Positions 28,735 to 37,732 of a stretch of DNA of 37,750 bases are shown here, piece after piece; the first letter of the stretch is position 1, and each line of letters starts with the position of its first letter. The notes under the pieces were generated by a model that was given only the letters and a program-made list of their open reading frames with translations, did not search any database and had not been told where the DNA came from. The DNA is taken from the NCBI RefSeq assembly GCF_945956965.1, contig NZ_CAMFJS010000037.1:1-37750 (forward strand), given 5' to 3'. The stretch comes from an uncultured Roseateles sp. GTDB lineage: Bacteria > Pseudomonadota > Gammaproteobacteria > Burkholderiales > Burkholderiaceae_C. The translations under genes were made by a program, and so were the position numbers.

Positions 28735-29541
28735 TCAATGGTGCTCAAACATCGCACGTGGCCCCAAGTCTTCGCCCATGTGTTGGATGAGTATTTTTCG
28801 CATGCTGCCGTCGGCCAGCATTTGGGCGATCAGCCTTTGCCAGCCCTCCGCCTGTGCGGGTGTGAACGTCTTTTTGGACATGACAAGGCCGCTGGGCGTC
28901 GGAGGATCAGGGTCCCAGTCCTCAATGCGTTTGGGAGGGGGCAGCTTCAGGACCTTGAAGTAATGCAGTGAAATGAACTGCGAGGCAATGAAGATGTCAT
29001 ACCGCCCCCGATCAAACATGCGAAACAAGGTGATGGGGTCGCTGACGTTGTAGACGCGATTGGCGTCTGCCAGGGTCCGCAACTGACGGTCGTAATTGGC
29101 GCTGTAGCTGTAGGAGCGCACGCCGCCAATGATCAGCGTTGGGTTGGCGATGAAGGCCTCCATGGAGCCGATGCTCGCTGGCACCTTGGGGCCGATGTGG
29201 ACGACGTTGTCCTCCAGCACGTAATGGGCAAACCAGGCGAACTTGTCTCTGGCCGGTGTCTGGATGCCGGAGCCTGCCATGTCCAGGAGGCCGCGCTCCA
29301 GCTCTATCCATATCCGCGCACGGGGCCGCAAGCTGGTCACGAACTCGCACCCGCTGCGTTTGGCCAGTTCTTTCAGCACATCGTCATCAATGCCGCCAAT
29401 GCCCTCTGCATGGAGCAGACCGTACTCATAGTGCGCAAAGCTGATGGGGCGGTCCAGGCAGAGCGATGTGGCGCGAACATCGTCGCCATGGCCTGCGCCA
29501 AGCAGCAGCAAGGACAAAAGGACACAAATCCTGAGGCTCAT
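28735..29541 (-). CDS. Orphan periplasmic solute-binding protein, family 3-like
   Basis: The 268-residue protein begins MSLRICVLLSLLLLGAG, a signal peptide, with the mature part starting near residue 25. The mature part resembles family 3 binding proteins: GIGGIDDDVLKELAKRSGCEF, then GLLDMAGSGIQTPARDKFAWFAHYVLEDNVVHIG and GRYDIFIASQF. The family match is weaker than for the protein at 18792-19643. The frame extends to 29595, but the ATG at 29541 gives the signal peptide. No transporter genes flank it. It is divergent from a soluble hybrid kinase, so a direct sensor-kinase link is unlikely. Its ligand is unknown. Confidence 0.75.
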   Translation of the reverse strand: MSLRICVLLSLLLLGAGHGDDVRATSLCLDRPISFAHYEYGLLHAEGIGGIDDDVLKELAKRSGCEFVTSLRPRARIWIELERGLLDMAGSGIQTPARDKFAWFAHYVLEDNVVHIGPKVPASIGSMEAFIANPTLIIGGVRSYSYSANYDRQLRTLADANRVYNVSDPITLFRMFDRGRYDIFIASQFISLHYFKVLKLPPPKRIEDWDPDPPTPSGLVMSKKTFTPAQAEGWQRLIAQMLADGSMRKILIQHMGEDLGPRAMFEHH

Positions 29542-29992
29542 GGTCTTGTGCTTCGAGAGTGTGGGCGGAGCCCGCTTGCCAGTCGCTTGCGCCAAGGTTG
29601 GGGCTCAGGTCTCGAACTTGAAGACATTCCCAACTCTTGCGGCCTTAGTCTTGTGGCCAGTTTAGCGTCAGAAACCTGCCATGCCAGGCCGTCATCGGGG
29701 TCTGATAAAGGGGCCTACTGCGCAGTCTGCGCCATGTGCGCGCCCCGCGCTAACCCTTCGTGCTTGCGGACAAGCGCTGTGGCTTGAGAACGCCTGCCCG
29801 TCAGCCTTGCCGCCGAATGTCTCGATCCAGTTCGCAGGCTTTTGTCTTGCTGATCAGCCCTGGATGAGGCCCTGCGTTGCGCTGGGTCTGCCAAAACAGT
29901 GAAAGGTCCAAGGCCGCTGTCAATGAAACAGCACTTCTTCCACTCCCACGCGTCAATAATGTGACGATATCGCCACTGAACTTTGGATCACT
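29542..29992. other. Divergent intergenic region, 451 bp
   Basis: No credible gene or RNA is seen here; short open frames lack family features. One small inverted repeat, CGTCA-ATAATG-TGACG at 29951-29966, lies 27 nt before the hybrid kinase start. It is a possible operator or promoter part. The stretch must carry the promoters of both flanking genes, but no clear -35/-10 pair is visible. Confidence 0.45.
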
Positions 29993-32900
29993 ATGGTTGC
30001 TGCACTGCTAGCTAATGACGAGCCTGCGCGCATCAAGGCTTTGGTGGATCTTGACATCCTCGATACGGGGCCGGAGGTGGAGTTCGATGCGCTGGTGCAG
30101 GCCGCGGCGGCTGTTTGCGAGGTGCCGATTTCGCTGGTCAGCCTGGTCGATGTGGAGCGCCAGTGGTTCAAGGCCAATGTCGGCTTGCCTGGCGCGGAGC
30201 AAACGCCGCGTGACATTGCGTTCTGCGCGCACGCCATCCTGGAAGACGACCTGTTTGAGATCGACAACGCGACGGATGACCCCAGGTTTGTAAGCAACCC
30301 CTTGGTCACCACTGATCCCCATATTCGCTTTTACTGCGGCGCCAGCCTGACGCTGAGCAGCGGTGAAAAGGTGGGGACTCTGTGCGTGATTGATCGCAAG
30401 CCCAGACACCTCAATGAACACCAGCGCACGGTTCTGAAATTGCTTGCCAAGGCCGCGGCGGCCGCGCTGGAGCGGCGCCGCGATGCGCTGGCCTTTTATA
30501 AAACAGAGGCCAAATTTCGGACCTTGAGCGATGCAGCGCCGATCGGCATTTTTAGCGCCAACGCCGCAGGAGAGTGCACCTACACCAATGTGCGTTGGCA
30601 GCAGATTCACGGCCTGACGCTGGCGCAGAGCTTGGGCTCAGGCTATAGCCAGACATTGCACCCTGAAGATCGCGAGTTAGTGCTGGCGGAGTTGCGCGCG
30701 ACCTTGCGGGCGCGGCGGGATTTCCGCTTGGCCTACAGAGTCATTCCCACGCCCGGTGTGGTCCGCAATGTGCGCGCTTGGTCCAAGGCCGTCCTGGGGC
30801 AGGATGATGAATTGCTGGGCTTCGTGGGTTCGGTCGAGGACATTACGGAGGCCGTCGCCGCCGAGCAGACCCTGAACGATGAGCGCCAGTTTCTGGCTTC
30901 GGTGATCGAGGGCACCGGCGCGGGCATCTGGGAGTGGAACGTCCAGACCGGGGCGCTGAAGCTGAACGAGAAGTGGGCGAGCATGCTGGGTTACACGCTG
31001 GCGGAACTAGGCCCCACCGACCTCACGACTTGGCAGCGGCTTTGCCATGATGAAGACTTGGTCCGAGCAACTGCCGCCTTGACGGCGCACTTTGAGGGAA
31101 GAAGTGCCTACTACGATGTCGAGTTGAGAATGCGGCACCGCGAGGGCCATTGGGTCTGGGTTCAGACGCGGGGCAGCCTCAAGTCAAGGCTCGCAGGTGG
31201 CGAGCCGGAGTGGATGTTCGGCACCCACCTGGACATCTCGGATCGCAAGCAAGCGCAGGCAGAGCTGATTGAGCGTGACCGATTCATGCGCATCCTCATC
31301 GATGTGCTGCCGGGCCTGGTTGCGTATTGGGATGCCAGTCTGCACTGCAGATTCTCGAACAGTGCCTACCAACAGTGGTTTGGACGAACACATGAGCAGA
31401 TGACCGGCATTTCGATGGCCGAATTGTTTGGGCCCGATTTGTTTGCCAAGAACACGCCCTATATCCAGGCGGTACTGCGTGGTGAGGCCCAACATTTCGA
31501 GCGGACGCTGACCAAAGCCGACGGGTCAACCGGCTATACCTGGGCGCACTATGTGCCCGATATGGAGGGTGCTGAGCTGCGAGGCTTCTTCGTGCTGGTG
31601 GCCGACATCACCGAAATCAAGCAGGGGCAGGTCAAGCTGCAGGCCTTGAACGAAGAGCTTGAGCTGAGAACGCAGCAGGCTGAGGCTGCCAGCGCGGCCA
31701 AGGGCCAGTTTCTCGCCAATATGAGCCACGAGTTGCGCACGCCGATGAATGCCGTGTTGGGCATGCTTCAGCTGATGCGGCGCACCGATCTGACACCGCG
31801 CCAGTTCGACTATGTCGAGAAGTCACGGCTGGCCGCCAAGTCCTTGCTGTCTATCCTGAACGATATCCTCGATTTCTCCAAGATCGAGGCCGGCAAGATG
31901 ACGCTGGATCCGCAGCCCTTCAGCTTGAGCCGGTTGCTTGATGATCTTGCCGTGATCGTGTCGGCCAGCATCGGCGAGAAGAACATCGAAGTCCTGTTCA
32001 AGCTCTCCACGCAGATACCCAATGACTTGATCGGCGACGCCCAGCGCTTGAAGCAGGTCTTGATCAATCTGGCCGGCAATGCCATCAAGTTCACCAGTCA
32101 GGGTGAGGTCGTGATTGCCGTCGACGCCATCGCTCAGGACGAACATGTTGTGAAGGCCAAGTTCTCGGTGCAGGACTCCGGCATTGGCATTCCGGCGGAC
32201 AAGCTGCAGTCCATTTTTGAAGGCTTTTCACAGGCCGAAGCTTCAACTACCCGCCGATTCGGCGGCACGGGGCTGGGGCTTGCGATCAGCCAGCGCTTTG
32301 TGGCCCTGATGGGCGGCGCTCTGAGCGTCCACAGCGATCTGGGTAAAGGCAGTTGTTTCAGCTTTGAAGTGATATTTGAGAGGGCGCCGACGGTCGATGA
32401 AGCGCCCGCCGGCTCACCTCCCGCTCAACCCTTGCGAGTGCTGGCCATCGACGACAGCGCGCTTTCACGTGAGCTGATTTCGACCTATGGGCGCGCGTTC
32501 GGCTGGCAAATGCAGGTGGCTGACAGCGGTCAGCATGGCCTGAGCCAAGTGACCGATGCGGCGGCGAACAAGCATCCCTTTGATGTTGTGCTGGTGGACT
32601 GGCGCATGCCAGAGCCGGACGGCTGGGGGGTGTACGAGCGGATTCGCCAACTTGGCGAGGACGGCCCGCCGGTGCTGATCATGGTGACCTCCCATGAGCG
32701 CGAGCTTCTGGCGAAGCAGGCTGAGTTGTCGGGAGAGGGCTTGGACGGCTTCCTGATCAAGCCGGTAACACCCTCGATGCTTTTGCAGGCTGTGAGCGAA
32801 GCGCGCGCCAGGGTGAACTCGAGGGCAGAAGTGGCCGCCCGGCCCGGCCTGGTCAGCGCTCTGCAGCTCCAGGGTTTGCACATCTTGTTGGTCGAGGACA

Positions 32901-33916
32901 GCCCGCTCAATCAGCAGGTGGCGACCGAGTTGTTGATGGACGAAGGTGCCACCGTGTCGCTGGCGGTGGATGGTCAGGCCGCGGTTGATGCGGTGAGGGC
33001 AGCCCGGACGCCGTTTGACCTGATCTTGATGGATGTGCAGATGCCAAGGATGGATGGCTATGAGGCCACCCGCCAGATCCGCTGCGAACTGGGGCTGGCG
33101 GCGCTGCCCATCATTGCCATGACCGCCAATGCCCTGCCTGCCGACCGCCAGGCCTGTCTTGATGCCGGCATGAATGAGCACATCGGCAAGCCGATAGATT
33201 TCGCCGAATTGGTCGAGGTCGTCAGGCGCCATGTCAGCCGTTCGAATCCGTCACCCGTCGACAGTGCGGGGCGGCTATCCCGTGGTGGAACCACCGCCTT
33301 CGCCACCGTTTTGCCCGTGCTGGATATGCCCCTGGCCCTCTACCGTTACGGCGGCCACGCTGCACTATTGCAGCGCAGCATTCGCCACCTGCTCGCTTCG
33401 CTTGCCTCCCTGCCGGATGAGCTGCGGGCAGAAGGCAGTCGGGACAGTGGCGCAGCCATCCGGCTCTTGCACACCATCAAAGGCAATGCAGGCATGATCG
33501 GTGCTGTCTTGCTGGCGGATGTGGCCAGTAAAGCCGAGGACCGAGTTCAAGAGCAGGCCCGCGCGGGAGGTCTGGCACCCGCCTTCATTGACGATCTGCT
33601 GCGCAGCCTGGCGCTCGTGGTGCAGCAGACCGTCGAGGCCCTCGATGCCTACCTGGCGCAGCACGCACCACAGTCGGCCGAAGCGGTAACAGCAAGTACC
33701 GCGCAGGCAGGTGAAAACATGGCACAGCAGCTCGACGAACTGCGGGCGCTTTTGCGTGACGGAAATATGCGTGCCAGCGAAGCGTTTGACGCCCTACGAT
33801 CAGACTTGGGTAAGGTCTTCAGTGCAGACTTGGCGGCGCTTGACTCAGCGATGGCGAGCCTCGACTTTCAGCAGGCCGCCAAGGTCTTGCAACAACTTGG
33901 GAAAGCATCATTGTGA
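29993..33916 (+). CDS. Soluble GAF/PAS hybrid histidine kinase with two receivers and Hpt
   Basis: This 1307-residue protein has no membrane helix, so it should sense a cytoplasmic cue. An N-terminal GAF domain (about residues 10-165) and three PAS domains (about 170-290, 295-420 and 425-550) come first. The HisKA domain carries His579 (NMSHELRTPMNAVLG), and the ATPase domain has NLAGNAIKFT and GTGLGLAI. Two receiver domains follow (Asp869 in LVDWRMP, Asp1014 in LMDVQMP). The C-terminal Hpt domain has His1160 in LLHTIKGNAGMIG. This is a complete internal phosphorelay of the BarA/ArcB type. Its stop overlaps the GTG of the diguanylate cyclase gene, making that protein the likely target. Confidence 0.93.
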   Translation: MVAALLANDEPARIKALVDLDILDTGPEVEFDALVQAAAAVCEVPISLVSLVDVERQWFKANVGLPGAEQTPRDIAFCAHAILEDDLFEIDNATDDPRFVSNPLVTTDPHIRFYCGASLTLSSGEKVGTLCVIDRKPRHLNEHQRTVLKLLAKAAAAALERRRDALAFYKTEAKFRTLSDAAPIGIFSANAAGECTYTNVRWQQIHGLTLAQSLGSGYSQTLHPEDRELVLAELRATLRARRDFRLAYRVIPTPGVVRNVRAWSKAVLGQDDELLGFVGSVEDITEAVAAEQTLNDERQFLASVIEGTGAGIWEWNVQTGALKLNEKWASMLGYTLAELGPTDLTTWQRLCHDEDLVRATAALTAHFEGRSAYYDVELRMRHREGHWVWVQTRGSLKSRLAGGEPEWMFGTHLDISDRKQAQAELIERDRFMRILIDVLPGLVAYWDASLHCRFSNSAYQQWFGRTHEQMTGISMAELFGPDLFAKNTPYIQAVLRGEAQHFERTLTKADGSTGYTWAHYVPDMEGAELRGFFVLVADITEIKQGQVKLQALNEELELRTQQAEAASAAKGQFLANMSHELRTPMNAVLGMLQLMRRTDLTPRQFDYVEKSRLAAKSLLSILNDILDFSKIEAGKMTLDPQPFSLSRLLDDLAVIVSASIGEKNIEVLFKLSTQIPNDLIGDAQRLKQVLINLAGNAIKFTSQGEVVIAVDAIAQDEHVVKAKFSVQDSGIGIPADKLQSIFEGFSQAEASTTRRFGGTGLGLAISQRFVALMGGALSVHSDLGKGSCFSFEVIFERAPTVDEAPAGSPPAQPLRVLAIDDSALSRELISTYGRAFGWQMQVADSGQHGLSQVTDAAANKHPFDVVLVDWRMPEPDGWGVYERIRQLGEDGPPVLIMVTSHERELLAKQAELSGEGLDGFLIKPVTPSMLLQAVSEARARVNSRAEVAARPGLVSALQLQGLHILLVEDSPLNQQVATELLMDEGATVSLAVDGQAAVDAVRAARTPFDLILMDVQMPRMDGYEATRQIRCELGLAALPIIAMTANALPADRQACLDAGMNEHIGKPIDFAELVEVVRRHVSRSNPSPVDSAGRLSRGGTTAFATVLPVLDMPLALYRYGGHAALLQRSIRHLLASLASLPDELRAEGSRDSGAAIRLLHTIKGNAGMIGAVLLADVASKAEDRVQEQARAGGLAPAFIDDLLRSLALVVQQTVEALDAYLAQHAPQSAEAVTASTAQAGENMAQQLDELRALLRDGNMRASEAFDALRSDLGKVFSADLAALDSAMASLDFQQAAKVLQQLGKASL

Positions 33917-34914
33917 AATCGGGCTTCTTGGACTTGCCGGACGAAATTGAAGAGGAGTCAATCAAGCCTTTGCGGCGTTCGTCCATCTTGATCGTGGATG
34001 ACCAAGCGGCGGTACTGCAATCGCTTTACCAGCTTTTCAAGGATGTCTACGAGGTGTTTGTGGCCACGAACGGTGCCCAGGCACTGAGCATGGTGAAGAT
34101 GAACCCGCCGGACCTCATCCTGCTCGATATGGTGATGCCCGGCATGAGCGGCATGGAGGTTTGCAAGCAGTTGAAAAGCGACCCGGAGACGCAGAACATT
34201 CCGATTATTTTTCTAACTGCGAGTTCAAGCGTCGATGACGAAGCCTTGGGCCTCGATGCCGGGGCGGCCGATTTCATTTCCAAGCCCTTCAATCCGAGAA
34301 TCGTTCTGGTTCGCGTCAGCACCCAGCTGCGGCTCAAAACCAAGTCCGATCTTTTGCGGCGGATTGCCAGAACCGATGCCTTGACCGGCCTGAGCAATCG
34401 ACGGTATTTCAATAGCACCTTGGTCAAGGAGTGGCGGCGCTGCGCGCGCAGTTCGCAGCCCTTGTCGGTGATTTTCATCGACGTGGATTTCTTCAAGCGC
34501 TTCAACGACATCTATGGGCACCCGATGGGGGACTACTGCTTGTCCTCGGTCGCTGCGGCCATGAAGTCGCGCATCTGGCGGCCTGCTGATCTCTTGGCTC
34601 GGTATGGCGGCGAGGAGTTCGTCTGCCTGCTGCCGGAAACCCCGCTGGAGGGCGCGATTCATAAGGCCCAAGAACTCGAAGCCTCGGTGCGCTCCTTGGC
34701 AATCGCCCATGAGGGATCGAGTGTGGCGCCCGTGGTCACCATCAGTTTGGGTGCGGCGACGGCGCATCCTGCCCAAGGCGATGAGCCCGGCAGCTTGATC
34801 GACGCGGCTGACCGCATGCTTTATGAGGCCAAAGCCAGCGGGCGCGGCCAGGTCAGGTTTGTTCAAATCGATGGCGATGCGCCAGCTACTGCTGGCAGTG
34901 CTTCACCTCCCTGA
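33913..34914 (+). CDS. Response regulator diguanylate cyclase (REC-GGEEF)
   Basis: The 333-residue protein makes cyclic di-GMP from two GTP when phosphorylated. The receiver domain has Asp72 in LILLDMVMPGM and the conserved FISKPF lysine. The GGDEF domain has the active motif GGEEF at residues 232-236. The product-inhibition I-site R-P-A-D at 223-226 is five residues upstream, the standard distance. DALTGLSNRRYF is the usual domain entry. The GTG start overlaps the kinase stop (GTGA), so translation is coupled. No phosphodiesterase (EAL/HD-GYP) domain is present. All catalytic motifs look intact. Confidence 0.95.
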   Translation: MKSGFLDLPDEIEEESIKPLRRSSILIVDDQAAVLQSLYQLFKDVYEVFVATNGAQALSMVKMNPPDLILLDMVMPGMSGMEVCKQLKSDPETQNIPIIFLTASSSVDDEALGLDAGAADFISKPFNPRIVLVRVSTQLRLKTKSDLLRRIARTDALTGLSNRRYFNSTLVKEWRRCARSSQPLSVIFIDVDFFKRFNDIYGHPMGDYCLSSVAAAMKSRIWRPADLLARYGGEEFVCLLPETPLEGAIHKAQELEASVRSLAIAHEGSSVAPVVTISLGAATAHPAQGDEPGSLIDAADRMLYEAKASGRGQVRFVQIDGDAPATAGSASPP

Positions 34915-34972
34915 GCCTGCTGCAGCGGGCCGCCGCGCTCGGCACTCCACCCGAGGCGCCGGAATATCGGCC

Positions 34973-34988
34973 TGGGCCCATTGGCCCA
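34973..34988. other. Small hairpin between convergent genes
   Basis: TGGGCC, loop CATT, GGCCCA forms a perfect 6-bp stem in the 80-bp convergent gap after the diguanylate cyclase gene. It is a weak terminator candidate without a T-run. Confidence 0.25.
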
Positions 34989-34994
34989 AGGGGC

Positions 34995-35831
34995 TCACAT
35001 GCCCTTGAACAACTGCGTATAGCTGCGGCTGACTTCGAGCTTTTCCGTCACGCCTTTGACGCCCACCATTTGGCGGCCGCGGAAGTCGCGGGTGATGCCG
35101 TCGATGGCGCGGGCGTTGACCAAGGTGGAGCGGTGGATCTGCCAGAACAGGGCAGGGTCCAGCTCATCGACCAGTTCTTTGATCGGCTTGCGGATCAGGG
35201 CTTCGACGCGGGCGGTTTGCACCCGGGTGTACTTCTCGTCGCTGATGAAGAAGAGCACGTCTTCCACCGGAATCATCTGGATGGCCTGGCCCACCGTGGC
35301 CTGGATCCACTGCAGGTATTTGGGCGCACCGCCGGGGTTGAGCTGGGAGGAGAGCTTGTGCAGCAGCTGCTGCAGCGGCGCGCTGGCGCGGGCGACCGAG
35401 GCTTCGTCGGCGCCGTCGCCATCGGCCTGCTTGAGTGCCAGGCGTTTTTTGATTCGCTCCACCGTCACCAGCAGGCGCTCACGCTCGGCCGGTTTGAGCA
35501 CATAGTCGGCCACGCCTTGCTCGAAGGCTTCGACGGCGTATTGGTCGTAGGCGGTGATGAAGACAATCTCGGGCACCAGCCAGTCGTCGTCCTCAGGCAG
35601 CTGGGCAATTTGGCGGGCGGCATCGACGCCGGTGAGGCCGGGCATGCGGATGTCCAGAAACACCAGCTCGGGGCGATGTTGGCGCACCAGTTCCACCGCC
35701 TCGATGCCGTTCTTGGCCTCGGCCACGATTTCCAGCTCGGGCCAGACTTCCATCAGCCGGCTGCGCAGTTGCTCGCGCATCAGGCGCTCGTCGTCGGCAA
35801 GAATGGCGCGTACGGATTTGCTTTGATTCAT
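34995..35831 (-). CDS. LytTR family response regulator
   Basis: The 278-residue protein has a receiver domain with the Asp13-Asp14 pocket, phosphoacceptor Asp60 (LVFLDIRMPG) and Lys117 (YVLKPAE). A linker follows, then a C-terminal LytTR DNA-binding domain (about residues 170-275). Hallmarks of that domain are IPVEDVLFFISDEKYTRV, FWQIHRSTLVNARAI and EKLEVSRSYTQLFKG. It resembles AlgR/LytR regulators, which bind direct repeats upstream of their targets. It is last in an operon with a LytS-type kinase and a small membrane protein; a 69-nt gap precedes it. Confidence 0.93.
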   Translation of the reverse strand: MNQSKSVRAILADDERLMREQLRSRLMEVWPELEIVAEAKNGIEAVELVRQHRPELVFLDIRMPGLTGVDAARQIAQLPEDDDWLVPEIVFITAYDQYAVEAFEQGVADYVLKPAERERLLVTVERIKKRLALKQADGDGADEASVARASAPLQQLLHKLSSQLNPGGAPKYLQWIQATVGQAIQMIPVEDVLFFISDEKYTRVQTARVEALIRKPIKELVDELDPALFWQIHRSTLVNARAIDGITRDFRGRQMVGVKGVTEKLEVSRSYTQLFKGM

Positions 35832-35900
35832 GGTGCTGGAAAAAATGGAGGGTGAGTGTGGAGTTTCACACTGGCTGGCTGGGAGCGGATTCTGACTGAA

Positions 35901-36341
35901 TCAATCGGTCTTGGTGGCGGAATTGGCGGGCCTTGCGGGCGGCGCCGCATGCTTCTTCGGTGAGCGCAGCAGCAACCACAAGAGCAGCAGCATCAGCAGC
36001 ACCGGGGAGGCCAGCAGGCTGCCCAGGCTCAAAGCGCCCAGCAACACGGCGCCGAGCACCAGCCCGATGACCAGCAGCGGCAGGCCCACACTCAGCAGCA
36101 GTACCAGGGGCAGGGCGATGCAGGCCACCACACCGATCAGCAGGCAGCCGGCCAAGGTGGGGTTGACGCTGTCGCCGAAGAAGTCGCTGCCCTCGAACAA
36201 CTCCTGGCCATTGATGCTGACGTGGATGCCCGGCATGTCTGAGAGTGCATGCCACAGCGCGCCGCCGGTCAGCACGGCCAAGAGCGCCATGCCGATGGCC
36301 AGAATGATCAAAACCTTGAAGACATTGGCAATCGCTCTCAT
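35901..36341 (-). CDS. Small membrane protein within a LytS/LytTR operon
   Basis: I do not recognise a named family for this 146-residue protein. It has a first hydrophobic helix at about residues 8-30, a 30-residue polar loop, and then very hydrophobic Leu/Val-rich segments from about 63 to 128 (probably three helices). The tail is basic and Pro-rich. The polar loop contains L-S-D-M-P and then I-N-G-Q-E-L-F-E (residues 33-50). This aligns without gaps to the same position after the first helix of the neighbouring kinase. Its ATG overlaps the kinase stop by 4 nt, so synthesis is coupled. A role in sensing or in modulating the kinase is inferred from this. Confidence 0.8.
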   Translation of the reverse strand: MRAIANVFKVLIILAIGMALLAVLTGGALWHALSDMPGIHVSINGQELFEGSDFFGDSVNPTLAGCLLIGVVACIALPLVLLLSVGLPLLVIGLVLGAVLLGALSLGSLLASPVLLMLLLLWLLLRSPKKHAAPPARPANSATKTD

Positions 36342-37732
36342 GCGTGGGCTCCCTCATAGCCTCGGCTGCGGTAGGGCACGGTGATGCACACCACGCAACC
36401 CGAGGGTTGGTTTTCTGTAATGGACACGGCTGCTTTGGCGCCGTACAGCAGGTTCAGGCGTTCACGGATATTGGCCAGACCCACGCCGGTGCCGGCGGTG
36501 GCCGCGCGGCCGAAGCCCAAGCCCGTGTCGGCCACGCTGACGGCCAGCTTGCCGTGCAGGATCTCGGCCTTGACGGTCAGCGTGCCGCCCTCGGCCTTGG
36601 GCTCCAGGCCATGCTTGATGGCGTTTTCCACCAGACTTTGCATCATCATGGGTGGGAACTCGGCCGACAGCAGACCATCGGGCACATCGATCACCGTGTG
36701 CAGCCGCTCTTCCATGCGCACCTTCAAAATTTCCAGATAGGGCTTGATGACGGCCAGCTCACGGCCCAGGTCGCGTACGCCGCTGGCATTGGCCTCGCGC
36801 ATGGTGGGCATGGAGGCGCGCAGCAGGGCGATCAGGTTCTTCTGCATGGTGGAGGCGCGCGCCGGGTCGGTTTCGATCAGGTGATCGATTGAGGCCAGGG
36901 TGTTGAACAGAAAGTGCGGCTCCACCTGGGCTTGCATGGCGGCCATGCGGGCCTCCACCACCTGGCGCTTGAGCGATTCGGCCTCGGCCGTTTCGGTGGC
37001 TTGCGCGGCCTTGACTTCGGCCTGGATGCGGCCCTTGTAGGTGACCTTGATCACCGCCGAGGCCAGCACCAGCAGCACCGAGAGATTTTGCAGAAAGTCG
37101 CCCAGGCGGATCACCGTGGTGCGGTGGCGGGTGCCGCGGGTGGCCTCGCGCACGGCGTCTTTGGCTTCCCGGGCGGCTTGCTGCGCGGCCTCACGGGCAT
37201 CCTTGACGGATTCCTCGATGCTTTGCTGCGCCTCTTCGATGGCCCCGCGAATCTCCTCGGTGTTGGCGCCCTGGGGCAGGGCTATGCGCACGCCGGGCAT
37301 GCTGTCGTCCATCTCGCCTTCATTGCCCGAGGCGGCAGAGGCGCCCGCGCTGGCGGCCGCCGCCGGTGCGGCGCCCTTGCGCGGGGTGATGCGCACGCCC
37401 TTGTCGTCGATGCTGATCTCGAAGTGGATGGGCTTGTCGAGCTTGGGGACAGGTTTGGCGGGCTTGCTGTTGCTGGGCGGCGTGTGCGGCTCGGCTGGTT
37501 CTGGCGGGCTCACCGGCTCGTCAAACAGCACTTGTTCGTTGATGCGCCAGGTGAAGGGGGGCAGGTCTTGCAGGATGTTGGCCGCGATGATCAGGGCCAG
37601 CGACAAGACCACAAAGCGCCGCCAGCTGATGCTGACCAGCCAGCTGGCATAAACGTGGAAACCCGCCACCACGGCTTTGGCGAAAGATTGCCAGCGCGCG
37701 TAGATTGTTGGGGACAGGGGGGCTGCGTTCAT
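36338..37732 (-). CDS. LytS-type sensor histidine kinase
   Basis: The 464-residue protein has a first membrane helix near residues 38-54. A long extracytoplasmic region (about 55-210) follows, with a Pro-rich part, an Ala-rich low-complexity part and an amphipathic helix rich in Glu, Ala and Lys. The second membrane helix lies near 212-232. The cytoplasmic part is a short coiled coil, then the His_kinase family domain with QVEPHFLFNTLASIDHL (His273), and an ATPase domain with N box SLVENAIKHGLEP and GLANIRERL. Typical LytS proteins have a 5TM sensor; this one has two helices and a unique loop. The ATG at 37732 is 19 nt from the right edge, so the promoter is not in the window. Confidence 0.9.
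   Translation of the reverse strand: MNAAPLSPTIYARWQSFAKAVVAGFHVYASWLVSISWRRFVVLSLALIIAANILQDLPPFTWRINEQVLFDEPVSPPEPAEPHTPPSNSKPAKPVPKLDKPIHFEISIDDKGVRITPRKGAAPAAAASAGASAASGNEGEMDDSMPGVRIALPQGANTEEIRGAIEEAQQSIEESVKDAREAAQQAAREAKDAVREATRGTRHRTTVIRLGDFLQNLSVLLVLASAVIKVTYKGRIQAEVKAAQATETAEAESLKRQVVEARMAAMQAQVEPHFLFNTLASIDHLIETDPARASTMQKNLIALLRASMPTMREANASGVRDLGRELAVIKPYLEILKVRMEERLHTVIDVPDGLLSAEFPPMMMQSLVENAIKHGLEPKAEGGTLTVKAEILHGKLAVSVADTGLGFGRAATAGTGVGLANIRERLNLLYGAKAAVSITENQPSGCVVCITVPYRSRGYEGAHA

Noticed and set aside
29681-29902. Short plus-strand open frame in the gap before the hybrid kinase
   Set aside because: 73 codons, no ribosome-binding site, no family resemblance and Cys/Pro/Arg-rich composition typical of non-coding GC-rich DNA.
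29542-29992. Possible tRNA or small RNA in the 451-bp gap
   Set aside because: No T-arm-like GTTCRANYC with matching acceptor stem and no terminator hairpin with T-run was found by eye.
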